Shown here: positions 53,524 to 62,926 of the stretch, piece after piece
Layout: every line of letters begins with the position of its first letter
Position numbering within the stretch: position 1 is the first letter of the stretch
Assembly: GCF_024494575.1 (NCBI RefSeq)
Contig: NZ_JANHDO010000002.1
Location: 186,001-250,000, forward strand
Source of the DNA: Halorubrum salinum
GTDB lineage: Archaea > Halobacteriota > Halobacteria > Halobacteriales > Haloferacaceae
Reading direction: 5' to 3'
DNA: 64,000 nucleotides
Notes under the pieces: generated by a model
The model's database searches: none
What the model saw: the letters and a program-made list of their open reading frames with translations, nothing else
Told to the model about the DNA's origin: nothing
Made by a program: the position numbers and the translations under genes

Positions 53524-56286
53524 TCATTCGCCGGAGTCGCTGCCGTCGGCCGCGTCGCTCGCGTCGTCGTCGGCCGCGCTTCCCGACTCGCCCACACCGT
53601 CGGATTCGCCGGGGTCGGTCGACCCGCCCCGCAGCGACCCGCCGACCGCCGCGGCGACGTCGACGGCGGCGCGGTTCTCCGCCACGTCGTGGACCCGGAC
53701 GATGTCGGCCCCGCGGTCCGCCGCGAGCGCGGTCGCGGCGACGGTCGCGTGCTCGCGGTCGTCCGGGCCGCGGCCTATCGCGCCGTACATCGACTTGTGC
53801 GAGTGGCCGATCAGGACGGGGCAGTCGAGCGCGGCGAACTCGCCGACGCGGTCGATCAGTTCGAACGCCTCGGCGGACGACGTGTCGAAGCCCAGCCCGG
53901 GGTCGACGATCACCTTGTCGCGGTCGATGCCGGCCGTCTCCGCTAGCGCGAGCCGCTCTCGGAGCGCGCCGATCACGTCGTCGACGGCGTCGTCGTACTC
54001 GGGGTCGTTCGTCGGGTCGACCGGCGCGTCGAGGCTGTGCATCACCACGACCGGACAGCCTGCGTCCGCGACGACCTCGCGCATCTCGGGGTCCGAGAGT
54101 CCTGTCACGTCGTTTATCAGGTCCGCGCCGGCGTCGAGCGCGGCCGCCGCCACGGCCGGCTTCCGCGTGTCGATCGAGACGAGCACGTCGCCGTCGGCGA
54201 CGGCCGGCACCGACTGTATCGCCTCGACGGTCGGGACGACCCGCTCGATCTCCTCGTCGACCGGCACCGGCTCCGCGCCGGGACGCGTCGACTCGCCGCC
54301 GACGTCGACGATGTCGACGCCCGCGGCGACCATGCGTTCGACGCCCGCGACCGCGTCCTCGCGGCTCGCGTGCCGGCCGCCGTCGTGGAACGAGTCCGGC
54401 GTGACGTTGAGCACGCCCATCACCGCGGTGCCGTCGATCCACGGGTAGTCTGCCGCGGTGGTGGTCGCGTCGTCGGCCGGGGTGTCGGCCGCGTCGTCCG
54501 TCGGTCGGGCCGACTCCTCACGGATGTCGAGCCGGTCGGCGATGTCGCTCGCGATGCCGGCGAACTCGCGGTCGGGAGTGGGAACGCGAGAGCCGCCGTC
54601 GACGCTCTCGGGACGAGCCCGGTCCGACCCCCAGTCGATCCGGTCCAGCAGGTCTCGGAACTCCGCGACCGTCGCCGCCAGCGTGACGGGCACGCGCTCG
54701 CCGCTCGGGACGCTCCCCTCGCCGGCGCCCGCGCCGCCGATCACCGCCTCGCCGCCGACCGCGCGGAGCGCGGCCGCGATCCGCTCCGCGCGGTCGCCGC
54801 GCAGTCGAAGCGCGAGGACGCGGTGGTCGATCCCCGCGACGCGCTCGTCGGCGACGGCCGGCGGGACGCCCGTCGCGTCGAGCGCGCGGACGACGTCGCG
54901 CTCTCCGGCGGCTCGCCGGGGCGTCACGGTACGGAAGCGGGCGGCGCGGGCCTCCGCGACCGCGAAAAGCGACCCGACGAGAAGCACGCAGTCGTCGGAG
55001 TCGGCGCGGGCGACGGCGGCGTCGAGCGCGGCCGCCACGTCGTCGCCGCTCGTCACCCGGTCGACGCCCGCGGTCCGGAGCGCGGCCGAGAGCACGTTCG
55101 GGTCCTCGGCGCGGTCGAGGTCGGGCCGGCAGGTGACGGCGGAGGCGGCGGGGGGGAGCGCGCCGACGGCGGCGACGTGGTCCTTGTCGCACATCGCGCC
55201 GTACACGAGGTGGAGGTCGTCGTAGTCGTACTCCGCGAGCGTCCCCGCGAGCGTGTCGCAGGCGGCCGGGTTGTGCGCCCCGTCGAGCACCGTCAGCGGC
55301 GCGGTGTCGACGACCTCGAACCGCCCCGGCCACGTCGCCCGCGCCAGCCCGTCTCGGAGGGCGGCGTCGGGCACTGCGAGATCGGTGTCTTCGGCGTCGC
55401 CGCCTCCGACCGCGCGCGCCGTCCGCTCCGCGAGCGCCGCGGCGATCCCGGCGTTCGTCGCCTGATGTGCCCCGACGAGCGGGATCCGGTACGTGCCGAT
55501 GCGCTCGCCGTCGAGCGTCACCGCGGCGTCGCTCGGGCTCACGCGGCCGCCGTAGGCGACGGAGAGGCCGGGGTCGGCGAGGTCACGGTCGTCGTCCGCG
55601 TCGGATCGCTCGTTAGGCCGCGCACCCGCGACCGTCGCGACCGGAGCGCCGGCCTCGGCGGCGACCTCGCGGACCACGTCGAGCGCCTCGCCCTCGCAGG
55701 CGGTCACGAGGGGCGTCCCTTCGCCCGCGATCCGCGCCTTCGTGCGGGCGATCTCCGCGACGGTGTCGCCGAGCACGTCGGTGTGTTCGAGCGAGACGTT
55801 GGTAACCGCCGTCGCGACCGGGTCGACCGCGCTGGTCGCGTCGTACTCGCCGCCCAGTCCGACTTCGAGCACCGCGACGTCGACGTCGCGGCGCGCGAAC
55901 TCCCGGACCGCCATCGCGGTGACGACCTCGAAGAAGGTGAGGGGTTCGCCGGCGGCCGCGCGCTCGACGAGCCACGGTTTGACCTCGCTGACGAACGCCG
56001 CGACCGCGTCTTCGGTCATCTCCAGCCCGTCGACGCGGACCCGCTCCGTGAGCGCGGAGAGGTGCGGCGAGGTGTAGAGCCCGACCGAGAGCCCGGCCTC
56101 GCGCAGGACCGACTCGGTCATCCGAGCCGTGCTTCCCTTCCCGTTCGAGCCCGCGACCTGCACGAACGACACCGCGTCTTCGGGGTTCCCGAGCCGATCG
56201 AGCAGCGCCGAGACGCGCTCCGTCCCCGGCTTGACCGAGAAGCGGCGGAGGTCGAAGAGGAACGCCGCCGCCTCGTGGTAGTCCAT
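53524..56286 (-). CDS. folCP: FolC-FolP fusion: folylpolyglutamate/dihydrofolate synthase and dihydropteroate synthase
   Basis: 920-residue bifunctional folate enzyme. The N-terminal FolC part (about residues 1-430) has the P-loop AGSNGKGST (46-53), the EVGLGGEYDATSAVD motif and VLDGAHNPAA. The C-terminal FolP part (about 615-895) has VMGVLNVTPDSFHDGG, DVGGESTRPGA, VSIDTRKP and a pterin-site GLGF segment. It thus couples p-aminobenzoate with the pterin and then adds glutamate. Such a FolCP fusion is known from Haloferax. The region between them (about 430-610) is an additional domain of unclear role. The ATG at 56286 matches the FolC start. Confidence 0.95.
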   Translation of the reverse strand: MDYHEAAAFLFDLRRFSVKPGTERVSALLDRLGNPEDAVSFVQVAGSNGKGSTARMTESVLREAGLSVGLYTSPHLSALTERVRVDGLEMTEDAVAAFVSEVKPWLVERAAAGEPLTFFEVVTAMAVREFARRDVDVAVLEVGLGGEYDATSAVDPVATAVTNVSLEHTDVLGDTVAEIARTKARIAGEGTPLVTACEGEALDVVREVAAEAGAPVATVAGARPNERSDADDDRDLADPGLSVAYGGRVSPSDAAVTLDGERIGTYRIPLVGAHQATNAGIAAALAERTARAVGGGDAEDTDLAVPDAALRDGLARATWPGRFEVVDTAPLTVLDGAHNPAACDTLAGTLAEYDYDDLHLVYGAMCDKDHVAAVGALPPAASAVTCRPDLDRAEDPNVLSAALRTAGVDRVTSGDDVAAALDAAVARADSDDCVLLVGSLFAVAEARAARFRTVTPRRAAGERDVVRALDATGVPPAVADERVAGIDHRVLALRLRGDRAERIAAALRAVGGEAVIGGAGAGEGSVPSGERVPVTLAATVAEFRDLLDRIDWGSDRARPESVDGGSRVPTPDREFAGIASDIADRLDIREESARPTDDAADTPADDATTTAADYPWIDGTAVMGVLNVTPDSFHDGGRHASREDAVAGVERMVAAGVDIVDVGGESTRPGAEPVPVDEEIERVVPTVEAIQSVPAVADGDVLVSIDTRKPAVAAAALDAGADLINDVTGLSDPEMREVVADAGCPVVVMHSLDAPVDPTNDPEYDDAVDDVIGALRERLALAETAGIDRDKVIVDPGLGFDTSSAEAFELIDRVGEFAALDCPVLIGHSHKSMYGAIGRGPDDREHATVAATALAADRGADIVRVHDVAENRAAVDVAAAVGGSLRGGSTDPGESDGVGESGSAADDDASDAADGSDSGE

Positions 56287-56396
56287 ACACCGTGGGTCGA
56301 CTCGGCGTCGCTTAGGCGTAACGGACCGGGGCGATCGGCGGCCGGTCCCGCGCCCGAAGAGCAACCCTTAGGCGCGCGGCCGACCGATCGGTTCGC

Positions 56397-57494
56397 ATGA
56401 ACGAGACGGCGGCCGCGACGGAGGCCGCGACGCGAACCGCGACCGACTCCGCGGACGGCGACCGGGCGTCGACGAGCACCGACCCGGTCGTCGTCGCCGA
56501 GGGCGTCCGGAAGTCCTACGGCGACGTCGTCGCGCTCGACGGCGTGGACCTCCGCGTCGAGGCGGGCGAGGTGTTCGGCCTCATCGGCCCCAACGGCGCG
56601 GGGAAGACGACGCTCGTCCGCGCGCTGACGGGGACGACGGCCGCGGAGGGCACGCTGGAGACGTTCGGCGTGCCGCCGCGCGAGGTGGACCCCCAGCGGA
56701 TCGGGCTGCTCCCGCAGTCGTTCGGCCCGCCGGAGCGGCTGACGGCGAGCGAACTCGTGGACTACTACGGCGGGCTCTACGACGCGGCCCGCGAGTCCGA
56801 CGCCGTGCTCCGTGACGTGGGCATGGCCGACGACGCGGACGCGTGGTACGAGACGCTCTCCGGCGGACAAAAGCGCCGGACCTGCGTCGCGACCGCCATC
56901 GTCAACGACCCCGACCTCCTCTTCTTGGACGAGCCCACGACCGGGATCGATCCGGCCGGGCGGCGGTCGATCCACCGGCTGATAGAGCGGCTCGCCGGCG
57001 ACGGGACGACCGTCTTCCTCACGAGCCACGCGATGGACGAGGTCGAGCGGCTCGCGGACCGCGTCGCGCTCCTCCGCGACGGGAGCGTCGTCGCCGTCGG
57101 ACCGCCGGACGAACTGATCGCCGAACACGGCGGCGATCCGCGGCTGGACGTGACGATAGACGGGGACTCGGGCGACGCGGTCGCAGACGCGGTCGCCGCC
57201 GAGCTCGACGGGTCGGTCGCCGCTTCGGTTCCGAGAGACGCGTCGGTGGAACCGACCGACCACGGGCTGCGGATCCTCGGGATCCGGCCCGAAGCCATCG
57301 GCGGCGCGGTGGACGCTCTCGGGGCGGCGGGGGTCGCCTTCGAGTCGCTCGCGTGGTCCGAGCCGTCGCTCGAAGACGTGTACCTGCGGCTCACGGGCGA
57401 GGCGTACTCGCCGCGTGCGGAGGCGGTGACGCCGGGAGCGGGCGACGGGTCGGACGCGGCGGCCGGCGAGGCGGACGCGGAGGCCGACAGATGA
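56397..57494 (+). CDS. ABC transporter ATP-binding protein (multidrug/DrrA-like)
   Basis: 365-residue ATPase subunit. Walker A is GPNGAGKTTLVRAL, the signature is LSGGQKRR, Walker B is LLFLDEPTTGIDPAG, and the switch His is in TVFLTSHAMDEVE. A C-terminal domain of about 100 residues with LRILGIRPEAIGGAVDAL is typical of DrrA/NatA-like exporters. The N-terminus has a 35-residue Ala/Thr-rich extension. It overlaps the permease gene by 4 bases (ATGA). Substrate cannot be told from sequence; drug, lipid or antibiotic export are the usual roles. Confidence 0.93.
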   Translation: MNETAAATEAATRTATDSADGDRASTSTDPVVVAEGVRKSYGDVVALDGVDLRVEAGEVFGLIGPNGAGKTTLVRALTGTTAAEGTLETFGVPPREVDPQRIGLLPQSFGPPERLTASELVDYYGGLYDAARESDAVLRDVGMADDADAWYETLSGGQKRRTCVATAIVNDPDLLFLDEPTTGIDPAGRRSIHRLIERLAGDGTTVFLTSHAMDEVERLADRVALLRDGSVVAVGPPDELIAEHGGDPRLDVTIDGDSGDAVADAVAAELDGSVAASVPRDASVEPTDHGLRILGIRPEAIGGAVDALGAAGVAFESLAWSEPSLEDVYLRLTGEAYSPRAEAVTPGAGDGSDAAAGEADAEADR

Positions 57495-58246
57495 GCCGGA
57501 TGGCGCGGATCGGGACCGAGGCGACCGCGGCGGCGCGGTCGTTCCTCCGCCGGCGGACGGCGGTGTTCTTCACGTTCTTCTTCCCCGTGATCCTCGTGGT
57601 CATCTTCGGGGCGTTAGTCCGCACGCAGCCGACCGGCGGCGGACTGTTCGCGGAACCCGCCGGATACTACATCCCGGGGTACCTCGCCGTGGTCGTCCTC
57701 TTCACGCCGCTCTCGCGGGTCGGATCCGAGATCGCTCGTCACCGCGACGGCGGCCGGTTCGAGAAGCTTGCGACGACGCCGCTCTCGCGGGGCGAGTGGC
57801 TGCTCGCGCACACGCTCGTCAACGTCGGGATCATCGGCGCGGCGAGCCTCCTGATCTTGGGCCTCGTGCTCGCGGTCACCGACGCGACGCTCGTGATTTC
57901 GCCGGCGCTCGCGGCCCTCCCCGCGTTCGTCGCCGTCGCGGTCGCGCTGTTCTGCGGGCTCGGCGCGATCCTCGGCGCGCTCTCGGACTCGCAGGACGGC
58001 GTGATAGCCGCGAGCAACACCGTCGCGCTCCCCCTGCTTTTCCTCTCCGAGACGTTCGTCCCCCCGGCGCTTCTCCCCGAGTGGTTCCTCCCCGCCGTCG
58101 CGGCCTCGCCGCTGACGTACTTCGCGCGCGGCACGCGGGCCATCACCTTCGACGGCGGCGCGTGGGCGGCGGATCTGGCGGTGCTCGCAGTGCTCGCGGT
58201 CGGGTTCCTCGCGGTCGGCGCGTACGCCGTCCCGCGGACCGACTGA
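57491..58246 (+). CDS. ABC-2 type transporter permease
   Basis: 251-residue membrane subunit with six helices, beginning with a cytoplasmic Arg-rich segment (RSFLRRRTAVFFTFFFPVILVVIFGAL). Typical ABC-2 features are RDGGRFEKLATTPLSRGEWLLAH and the late LPEWFLPAVAASPLTYFARGTRAI. It pairs with the preceding ATPase in a translationally coupled two-gene operon. Confidence 0.92.
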   Translation: MSRMARIGTEATAAARSFLRRRTAVFFTFFFPVILVVIFGALVRTQPTGGGLFAEPAGYYIPGYLAVVVLFTPLSRVGSEIARHRDGGRFEKLATTPLSRGEWLLAHTLVNVGIIGAASLLILGLVLAVTDATLVISPALAALPAFVAVAVALFCGLGAILGALSDSQDGVIAASNTVALPLLFLSETFVPPALLPEWFLPAVAASPLTYFARGTRAITFDGGAWAADLAVLAVLAVGFLAVGAYAVPRTD

Positions 58247-58319
58247 GCCTCGCCCGACGGCCGCCCGGAAGGCGGCCATTTATATCGTCCGGCACCCTCC
58301 CGGCGAGACGAGAGGACCC

Positions 58320-58460
58320 GTGTTGACGACCGTCGAATTCGCCTGCTCGGACTGTGAACAGACCATCGAGGTGAACGAGGAGATGCGGGAGACGATCCTC
58401 GCGACCGGCTGTCCGGTGTGCACGTCGCCCGCCGGCGAGGACGACTTCACCGCGGAGTAG
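58320..58460 (+). CDS. Zinc-ribbon microprotein, DUF7560-like
   Basis: 46-codon gene with two CxxC pairs: FACSDCEQTIEVNEEMRE and ATGCPVCTSPAGEDDF. It matches my memory of a haloarchaeal zinc-ribbon microprotein family (DUF7560). Translation could begin at GTG 58320 or TTG 58323. An AT-rich TTTATATCG at about 58279-58287 gives a promoter about 30-40 bases upstream. It should fold as one treble-clef or ribbon around zinc; function unknown. Confidence 0.75.
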   Translation: MLTTVEFACSDCEQTIEVNEEMRETILATGCPVCTSPAGEDDFTAE

Positions 58461-58531
58461 CTCGCGCCGATCGCGGCCGGCCGTTCGCACGGTCGAGTCG
58501 CACCGATCCGGTCGTCACGGCTCGGCGATCA

Positions 58532-59074
58532 TCACCACGGCTCGTTTTTCACTCCGAGCGCGTACGCGCCGACGTTCGTCACGACGTGGAGCACGGGCGT
58601 CATCACGACGACGGCCGCGATCACGGGGAGCGTGAACACGTCCGTCGCCCACGCGGGGTCGACGAGGAAGGCGAGCGCGAGCGCGCCGACGACGAAGTCG
58701 AGCTGGTCGACGCCCGGGAACGCCGCGCCGCGTTCGCGGCCGGACCGACGCTTGAGAAAGGAGGCGCCGATGTCGCCGCACATCGCGCCGAGCGCCAGCG
58801 CGACCGCGGCGGGGAGCCCGAACCGAGGAAGATCGACGCCGAGCGCGGCGCTCGCCGGGTCGTTGACGGCGTTGAGCGCGAACGCGAGGACGACGCCCAC
58901 GAGCGTTCCGACGGCCGTGCCGCGCCAGGTCTTCCCGTCGCCGAGCACGCGCGCGCCGCGCCACTCGCGGCCGCCGTCGATGGGGCGACCGCCGCCCGCG
59001 AGCACCGCGGCGTTGTTCGGGACGTACGCGGGGACCATCGCCCAGAAGGCCGTCGCGACGAGCGAACCGATCAT
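58532..59074 (-). CDS. carS: CDP-archaeol synthase
   Basis: 180-residue membrane enzyme that transfers CMP from CTP to unsaturated archaetidic acid, giving CDP-archaeol for polar lipid synthesis. About five helices are visible, including the start [21 protein letters not shown]. Family (formerly DUF46) motifs are [20 protein letters not shown] and [19 protein letters not shown], with the DxxxxxKRR catalytic region, then [13 protein letters not shown]. The longer in-frame region upstream is not coding. Its promoter contains GTATATATAC 23-32 bases upstream. Confidence 0.95.
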   Translation of the reverse strand: MIGSLVATAFWAMVPAYVPNNAAVLAGGGRPIDGGREWRGARVLGDGKTWRGTAVGTLVGVVLAFALNAVNDPASAALGVDLPRFGLPAAVALALGAMCGDIGASFLKRRSGRERGAAFPGVDQLDFVVGALALAFLVDPAWATDVFTLPVIAAVVVMTPVLHVVTNVGAYALGVKNEPW

Positions 59075-59076
59075 AT

Positions 59077-59106
59077 CCGAGCGTCGCTCGGCGGGAGTAT
59101 ATATAC
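59077..59106 (-). promoter_or_regulatory. carS promoter with odd palindrome at the start site
   Basis: GTATATATAC (59097-59106) is a self-complementary TATA element. Between it and the carS ATG lies CCGAGCG-T-CGCTCGG (59077-59091), perfect 7-bp arms around one base. This is a candidate operator or leader hairpin. Confidence 0.5.
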
Positions 59107-59157
59107 CCCGGATCGACGCGCGGAACGGTAAAGTCGCTACCGGGCGAATGTACAGGT

Positions 59158-59997
59158 ATGATTCCGCCCGTCGCCCGTCGATTCGTCGCCGGCGAGACCG
59201 TCCCGGAGGCCCTCGACCACGCGCGGGCGTGCAACGAGGACGGCATCGCGGTCGTCCTGAACCTGCTCGGCGAGCACTACACCGACCCGAGCGACGTCCG
59301 CGCCGACGTGGACGCGTACCTCGCGCTGCTCGACGACCTCGCCGACGGCGGCCTCGACGCCTGCCTCTCGGTGAAACCCTCACAGCTCGGTCTCGACGTC
59401 TCCGCCGACCTGTTCGAGACGCACTACCGCGAGATCGTCGCCCGCGCCGACGAGGTGGGGGCGTTCGTCTGGTGTGACATGGAGGACGCAGACACCACCG
59501 ACGCGACCCTCGACGCCTTCGCGTCGATCGCCGCCGACCACCCGTGGCGCGTCGGCCAGTGCGTCCAGTCGAACCTCCGACGCACCCGTGCGGACCTCGA
59601 ACGCCTCGTCGACGTTCCCGGCGCGATCCGGCTCGTGAAGGGCGCGTACGACGAGCCCGAGTCGATCGCGCACACGGACAAGGCGGCCGTGGACGAGGCG
59701 TACCGCGAGGACCTGCGGTACCTCTTCGAACACCGCGACCGCGGCGTCGCCGTCGGGAGCCACGACCCCGCGATGATCGCGCTCGCCGACCGGCTCGCCC
59801 GGGAGTTCGGGACCGACTACGAGGTGCAGATGCTGATGGGCGTCCGCGAGGACGCCCAGCGCGACCTCGCGGCGCAGGGGATCGACGTGGCGCAGTACGC
59901 CCCGTACGGCGACGCGTGGCTCTCGTACTTCGTCCGGCGCGTCCGCGAGCGCCGGGAGAACCTGACGTTCGCCGCCCGGGCGGTCCTTGGTCGGTGA
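59158..59997 (+). CDS. putA: Proline dehydrogenase
   Basis: 279-residue FAD-dependent enzyme oxidising proline to pyrroline-5-carboxylate. It is a single-domain PRODH TIM barrel, similar in length to the Thermus enzyme. Recognisable are [48 protein letters not shown]-like [12 protein letters not shown], and the substrate-binding [20 protein letters not shown]. No P5C dehydrogenase is adjacent. A GGTAAAG box lies about 30 bases before the ATG; the gene is divergent from carS. Confidence 0.94.
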   Translation: MIPPVARRFVAGETVPEALDHARACNEDGIAVVLNLLGEHYTDPSDVRADVDAYLALLDDLADGGLDACLSVKPSQLGLDVSADLFETHYREIVARADEVGAFVWCDMEDADTTDATLDAFASIAADHPWRVGQCVQSNLRRTRADLERLVDVPGAIRLVKGAYDEPESIAHTDKAAVDEAYREDLRYLFEHRDRGVAVGSHDPAMIALADRLAREFGTDYEVQMLMGVREDAQRDLAAQGIDVAQYAPYGDAWLSYFVRRVRERRENLTFAARAVLGR

Positions 59998-60095
59998 GTC
60001 GAGGTCTGGTCGACGGTCGATCCGGTCTGCAGCCGGTCAGCGACGCGACCCGGCGTAGAAGCTCTCTTAACCCCCGCCGCACACCGATCCGATAG

Positions 60096-60890
60096 ATGTC
60101 CACGTGGAAACGCGACTTCGCCAGCGGTCTCATCGTGCTGGCGCCCCTGTTGGTGCTCCTCCTCGTCCTCCAGTGGATCTACCGCTACATCGCCTCGATC
60201 CCGCTCATCGACGACCTCCAGCCGGCGGTCATCCCCGGGCCGCTAGAACCCGTCTCCCGGGTCGTCATCGCGCTCGCCGTGTTCGCGACGGTCGTGCTCG
60301 CGGTCGGCTACTTCATGCGGACGACGCTCGGCCGGCTCGCGGAGTCGGCGGTCGACGGCGCGATAAACCGTATCCCCGCGTTGCGGGTGGTGTACAACGC
60401 CTCGAAGCTCGCGATCGAGACGGCCGTCTCCGGGACGGACGAACTCCAGAGTCCGGTGTACCTGGAGACGTGGCCGGGAATTCGGATGACGGCGTTCCGC
60501 ACCGGAAAGAAGACGCGAGACGGTAAGATCGTCTTGTTCATGCCGACCGCACCAAACATCACGACGGGATTCGTCATCGAGGTCGAGCCGGAGAAGATCG
60601 AAGAGACCGGCGAGACCGTCGAGGAGGGGATGACGCGCGTCCTCTCTGCCGGCTTCGCGGAGTCGGCCCACCAGGTCCCGGTCGAGGAGGCGGCGGCACC
60701 GGACGGGACCGTCGGTCGCCCGGGCGGCCTCGGCGGCGTCTCTACCGCCGGAACCCCGGGAGAGCGAGACCGCCCCGAGGGCGACGACCGCGGCGCGGCC
60801 GGTGAGGAGGGAGCGTCTGGCGGGACCGGAGCGTCCGGCGAGAGCGGCGACGGGGACGGAGCGGCGGAGACCGGCACGGGAGCAGAGTAA
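60096..60890 (+). CDS. DUF502-family membrane protein
   Basis: 264-residue protein with two N-terminal membrane helices ([22 protein letters not shown] and [19 protein letters not shown]). They are followed by the DUF502 core with [19 protein letters not shown] and [21 protein letters not shown]. The last 75 residues are a Gly/Asp/Glu-rich disordered tail. The family is widespread in bacteria, archaea and plants (LCV/COV-like) but its function is not defined. It stands between putA and the convergent ilvE. Confidence 0.9.
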   Translation: MSTWKRDFASGLIVLAPLLVLLLVLQWIYRYIASIPLIDDLQPAVIPGPLEPVSRVVIALAVFATVVLAVGYFMRTTLGRLAESAVDGAINRIPALRVVYNASKLAIETAVSGTDELQSPVYLETWPGIRMTAFRTGKKTRDGKIVLFMPTAPNITTGFVIEVEPEKIEETGETVEEGMTRVLSAGFAESAHQVPVEEAAAPDGTVGRPGGLGGVSTAGTPGERDRPEGDDRGAAGEEGASGGTGASGESGDGDGAAETGTGAE

Positions 60891-60960
60891 CCCGGAGCAG
60901 ACTGGGCCGGAGCAGACGGAGCCGCGAGCGGTGGTAACCGGCGCGCGGTGTCGAAGCCGC

Positions 60961-61890
60961 CTACAGGTACGTGAACCAGTCGTCGTGGTCGTCGGTGCGG
61001 CGCTCCACCAGATCGAAGAAGGCGTCCTGTAGCTCCTCTGTGATCGGTCCGCGGGTTCCCGAGCCGATCTCGGTGTCGTCGACGGATCGGATCGGCGTCA
61101 CCTCCGCCGCGGAGCCGGTGAAGAACAGCTCGTCGGCGGTGTACAGCTGTCCGCGGGAGATGATCGCCTCGTCGTGGACCTCGTATCCCCGCTCTTCGGC
61201 GAGCGTGATGACGGTGTCACGGGTGATTCCCTCCAGGATCGACTGGGCGGGGCCGGTGGTGTAGATCTCGCCGTCGTTGATCATGAAGATGTTCTCGCCC
61301 GGCCCTTCGGCGACGTTCCCCTCCTTGTTCAAGACGATCGCCTCGACGTAGCCGTTCCGGCGGGCCTCCTCGCCCGCGAGCATGGAGTTGACGTAGAGGC
61401 CGGTGGTCTTCACGTTCGTGGGAACCTGCGAGGAGGCGTGTTTCCGCCACGAGGAGACCATCACGTCGACGCCGTCGTTGAGCGCCTCCTCGCCGAGGTA
61501 CGCGCCCCACGGCCACGCCGCGAGCACGACGTCGGTCGGACAGTCGGCGGGCGAGACGCCGAGCGAGTCGTACCCGTAGTAGGCGATCGGTCGGATGTAG
61601 CCGGACTCCAGGTCCTGCCGGTCGAGGAGTTCGAGCGTCGCCTCGGTGAGCTCCTCGCGCGAGTGGTCGATGTCCAGATCGTACAGCTTCGCGGAGTCGA
61701 ACAGCCGGTCGAGGTGTTCCTCCCACCGGAAGACCGCCGGCCCCTCCTCGGTGTCGTAACAGCGGACGCCCTCGAAGACGCCCGTTCCGTAGTGGAGCGC
61801 GTGCGTGAGAACGTGGGTCGTCGCGTCCTCCCAGTCGAGGAACTCCCCGTTCTTCCAGATCGTGTCGACGTCCATCTCGTCGAATCCCAT
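60961..61890 (-). CDS. ilvE: Branched-chain amino acid aminotransferase
   Basis: 309-residue fold-type IV PLP aminotransferase for Leu, Ile and Val. The opening TIWKNGEFLDWEDATTHVLTHALHYGTGVFEGVRCY is typical. The PLP-lysine is in NVKTTGLYVNSMLAGEEARRNGY, with the Glu motif NVAEGPGENIFMINDG after it and GITRDTVITLAEERGYEV as the phosphate-binding segment. The C-terminus holds FFTGSAAEVTPIRSVD. A strong TATA-like element is 24-35 bases before the ATG. Confidence 0.96.
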   Translation of the reverse strand: MGFDEMDVDTIWKNGEFLDWEDATTHVLTHALHYGTGVFEGVRCYDTEEGPAVFRWEEHLDRLFDSAKLYDLDIDHSREELTEATLELLDRQDLESGYIRPIAYYGYDSLGVSPADCPTDVVLAAWPWGAYLGEEALNDGVDVMVSSWRKHASSQVPTNVKTTGLYVNSMLAGEEARRNGYVEAIVLNKEGNVAEGPGENIFMINDGEIYTTGPAQSILEGITRDTVITLAEERGYEVHDEAIISRGQLYTADELFFTGSAAEVTPIRSVDDTEIGSGTRGPITEELQDAFFDLVERRTDDHDDWFTYL

Positions 61891-62212
61891 GTACGAGCGG
61901 TCGTGACCTCCGGGCTTAAATTTATGAGAAACGAGCCCCCGATTTCCGGTTCGGCGGGACGCGCCGCGTGCGGCGTGTCGGCCCGTCTCCCAACCGATCC
62001 GTTCGATCCGGCGGACGACGGCCCGGAGGCGGTGCGATTCTCATCTCGCACGGCACCGCGACCTCACCCTCCCCAGCCTCGGTCGGCGGCGGCCGCGGGA
62101 CCGCACCGGATCGCGGCCGCCGCCGACCTCCCTCGCGCGAGCGACTCGCGGCCGCCACTGTCGGCCGCTCGTCGGCACGCGCCGACCGCTGCGGGGCGGC
62201 GGTGGCTCGGAG
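61891..62212. other. Intergenic region between ribB and ilvE (322 bases)
   Basis: Apart from the ilvE promoter at its left end, I see no gene or RNA. Reading frames here are GC-driven and Arg/Pro/Ala-rich without family likeness. The stretch beside ribB is its 3' flank; no clear terminator hairpin was recognised. Confidence 0.5.
61914..61925 (-). promoter_or_regulatory. Promoter of ilvE
   Basis: CATAAATTTAAG on the minus strand lies 24-35 bases before the ilvE ATG, the clearest AT-rich box in this region. Confidence 0.6.
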
Positions 62213-62926
62213 TCAGTCCGTGAGCGCGTCGACGAGGTCCGCGCCCTCGACGTAGGGGATCCCCCGTCGTTCGGCGTAGGCGGCGGCGTCCCCGGGCGAC
62301 AGCGCCGAGCCCGTCTCGTCGTCGAGCATCTCACAGACCACGGCGGCCGGCGCGGCGTCGACCGCCTCGGCCATCGCGAGCCCGAGTTCGGTGTGGCCGG
62401 TCCGGCCGTCGAGCCCGTCGCGAGCGCCGCGGAGGACGTGGACGTGGCCGGGCGCGCGGAACTCGGCCGCGAAGTCGTCGGGGCCGTACCCGTCGGGGTC
62501 GCCGTCGACGGCCGCGGCCGCGGCCGCCAACTCGACTATCGTCCGGGCGCGGTCCTCGTCCGTGATCCCCGTGAACGTCTCGCGGTGATTGACGGGAAGC
62601 GAGAACGAGGAGCGGTCGTCGTACGCGGGGTCGTCGTCGACGGCGGGATGGTCGAGAGCGTCCGCGAGGAACGGGAGACCGAACGCGTCCGCGACGGGGT
62701 CGTCGACGGCGACGCAGATCAGCCCGCCGGCGTCGTTTCGCATGTGCGCGACCGCGGCCTCGTCGACCGCGCCCGCGGGGTAGACGATGTCCGTCTCCCC
62801 CTCGCGGTCCGCGAAGTCGTGGACGCAGACCGGATCGCCGGCGCGGAAGGCGTCGAGCGCCCGGTCGACCGGCGAGCTATCGGCGGTCGGACGGCCGGTG
62901 TCCGGCCCGTCGGCGTCGACGCGCAT
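62213..62926 (-). CDS. ribB: 3,4-dihydroxy-2-butanone-4-phosphate synthase
   Basis: 237-residue enzyme converting ribulose-5-phosphate to the four-carbon unit of riboflavin. Motifs: DFADREGETDIVYPA (metal-binding acidic loop, normally DDEDREGE-like), MRNDAGGLICVAV, HRETFTGITDEDRARTI and PGHVHVLRGARDGLDGRTGHTE. There is no fused GTP cyclohydrolase II. Its start overlaps the stop of the regulator/kinase gene by one base (TGATG), so the two riboflavin genes are co-translated and likely controlled by that regulator. Confidence 0.95.
   Translation of the reverse strand: MRVDADGPDTGRPTADSSPVDRALDAFRAGDPVCVHDFADREGETDIVYPAGAVDEAAVAHMRNDAGGLICVAVDDPVADAFGLPFLADALDHPAVDDDPAYDDRSSFSLPVNHRETFTGITDEDRARTIVELAAAAAAVDGDPDGYGPDDFAAEFRAPGHVHVLRGARDGLDGRTGHTELGLAMAEAVDAAPAAVVCEMLDDETGSALSPGDAAAYAERRGIPYVEGADLVDALTD

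Noticed and set aside
54037-56400. 787-codon plus-strand open frame opposite folCP
   Set aside because: Low-information Arg/Ala/Asp composition; sense strand carries FolC and FolP motifs.
61891-62212. Possible small gene or RNA between ribB and ilvE
   Set aside because: No promoter, motif or tRNA-like fold supports it apart from the ilvE promoter.
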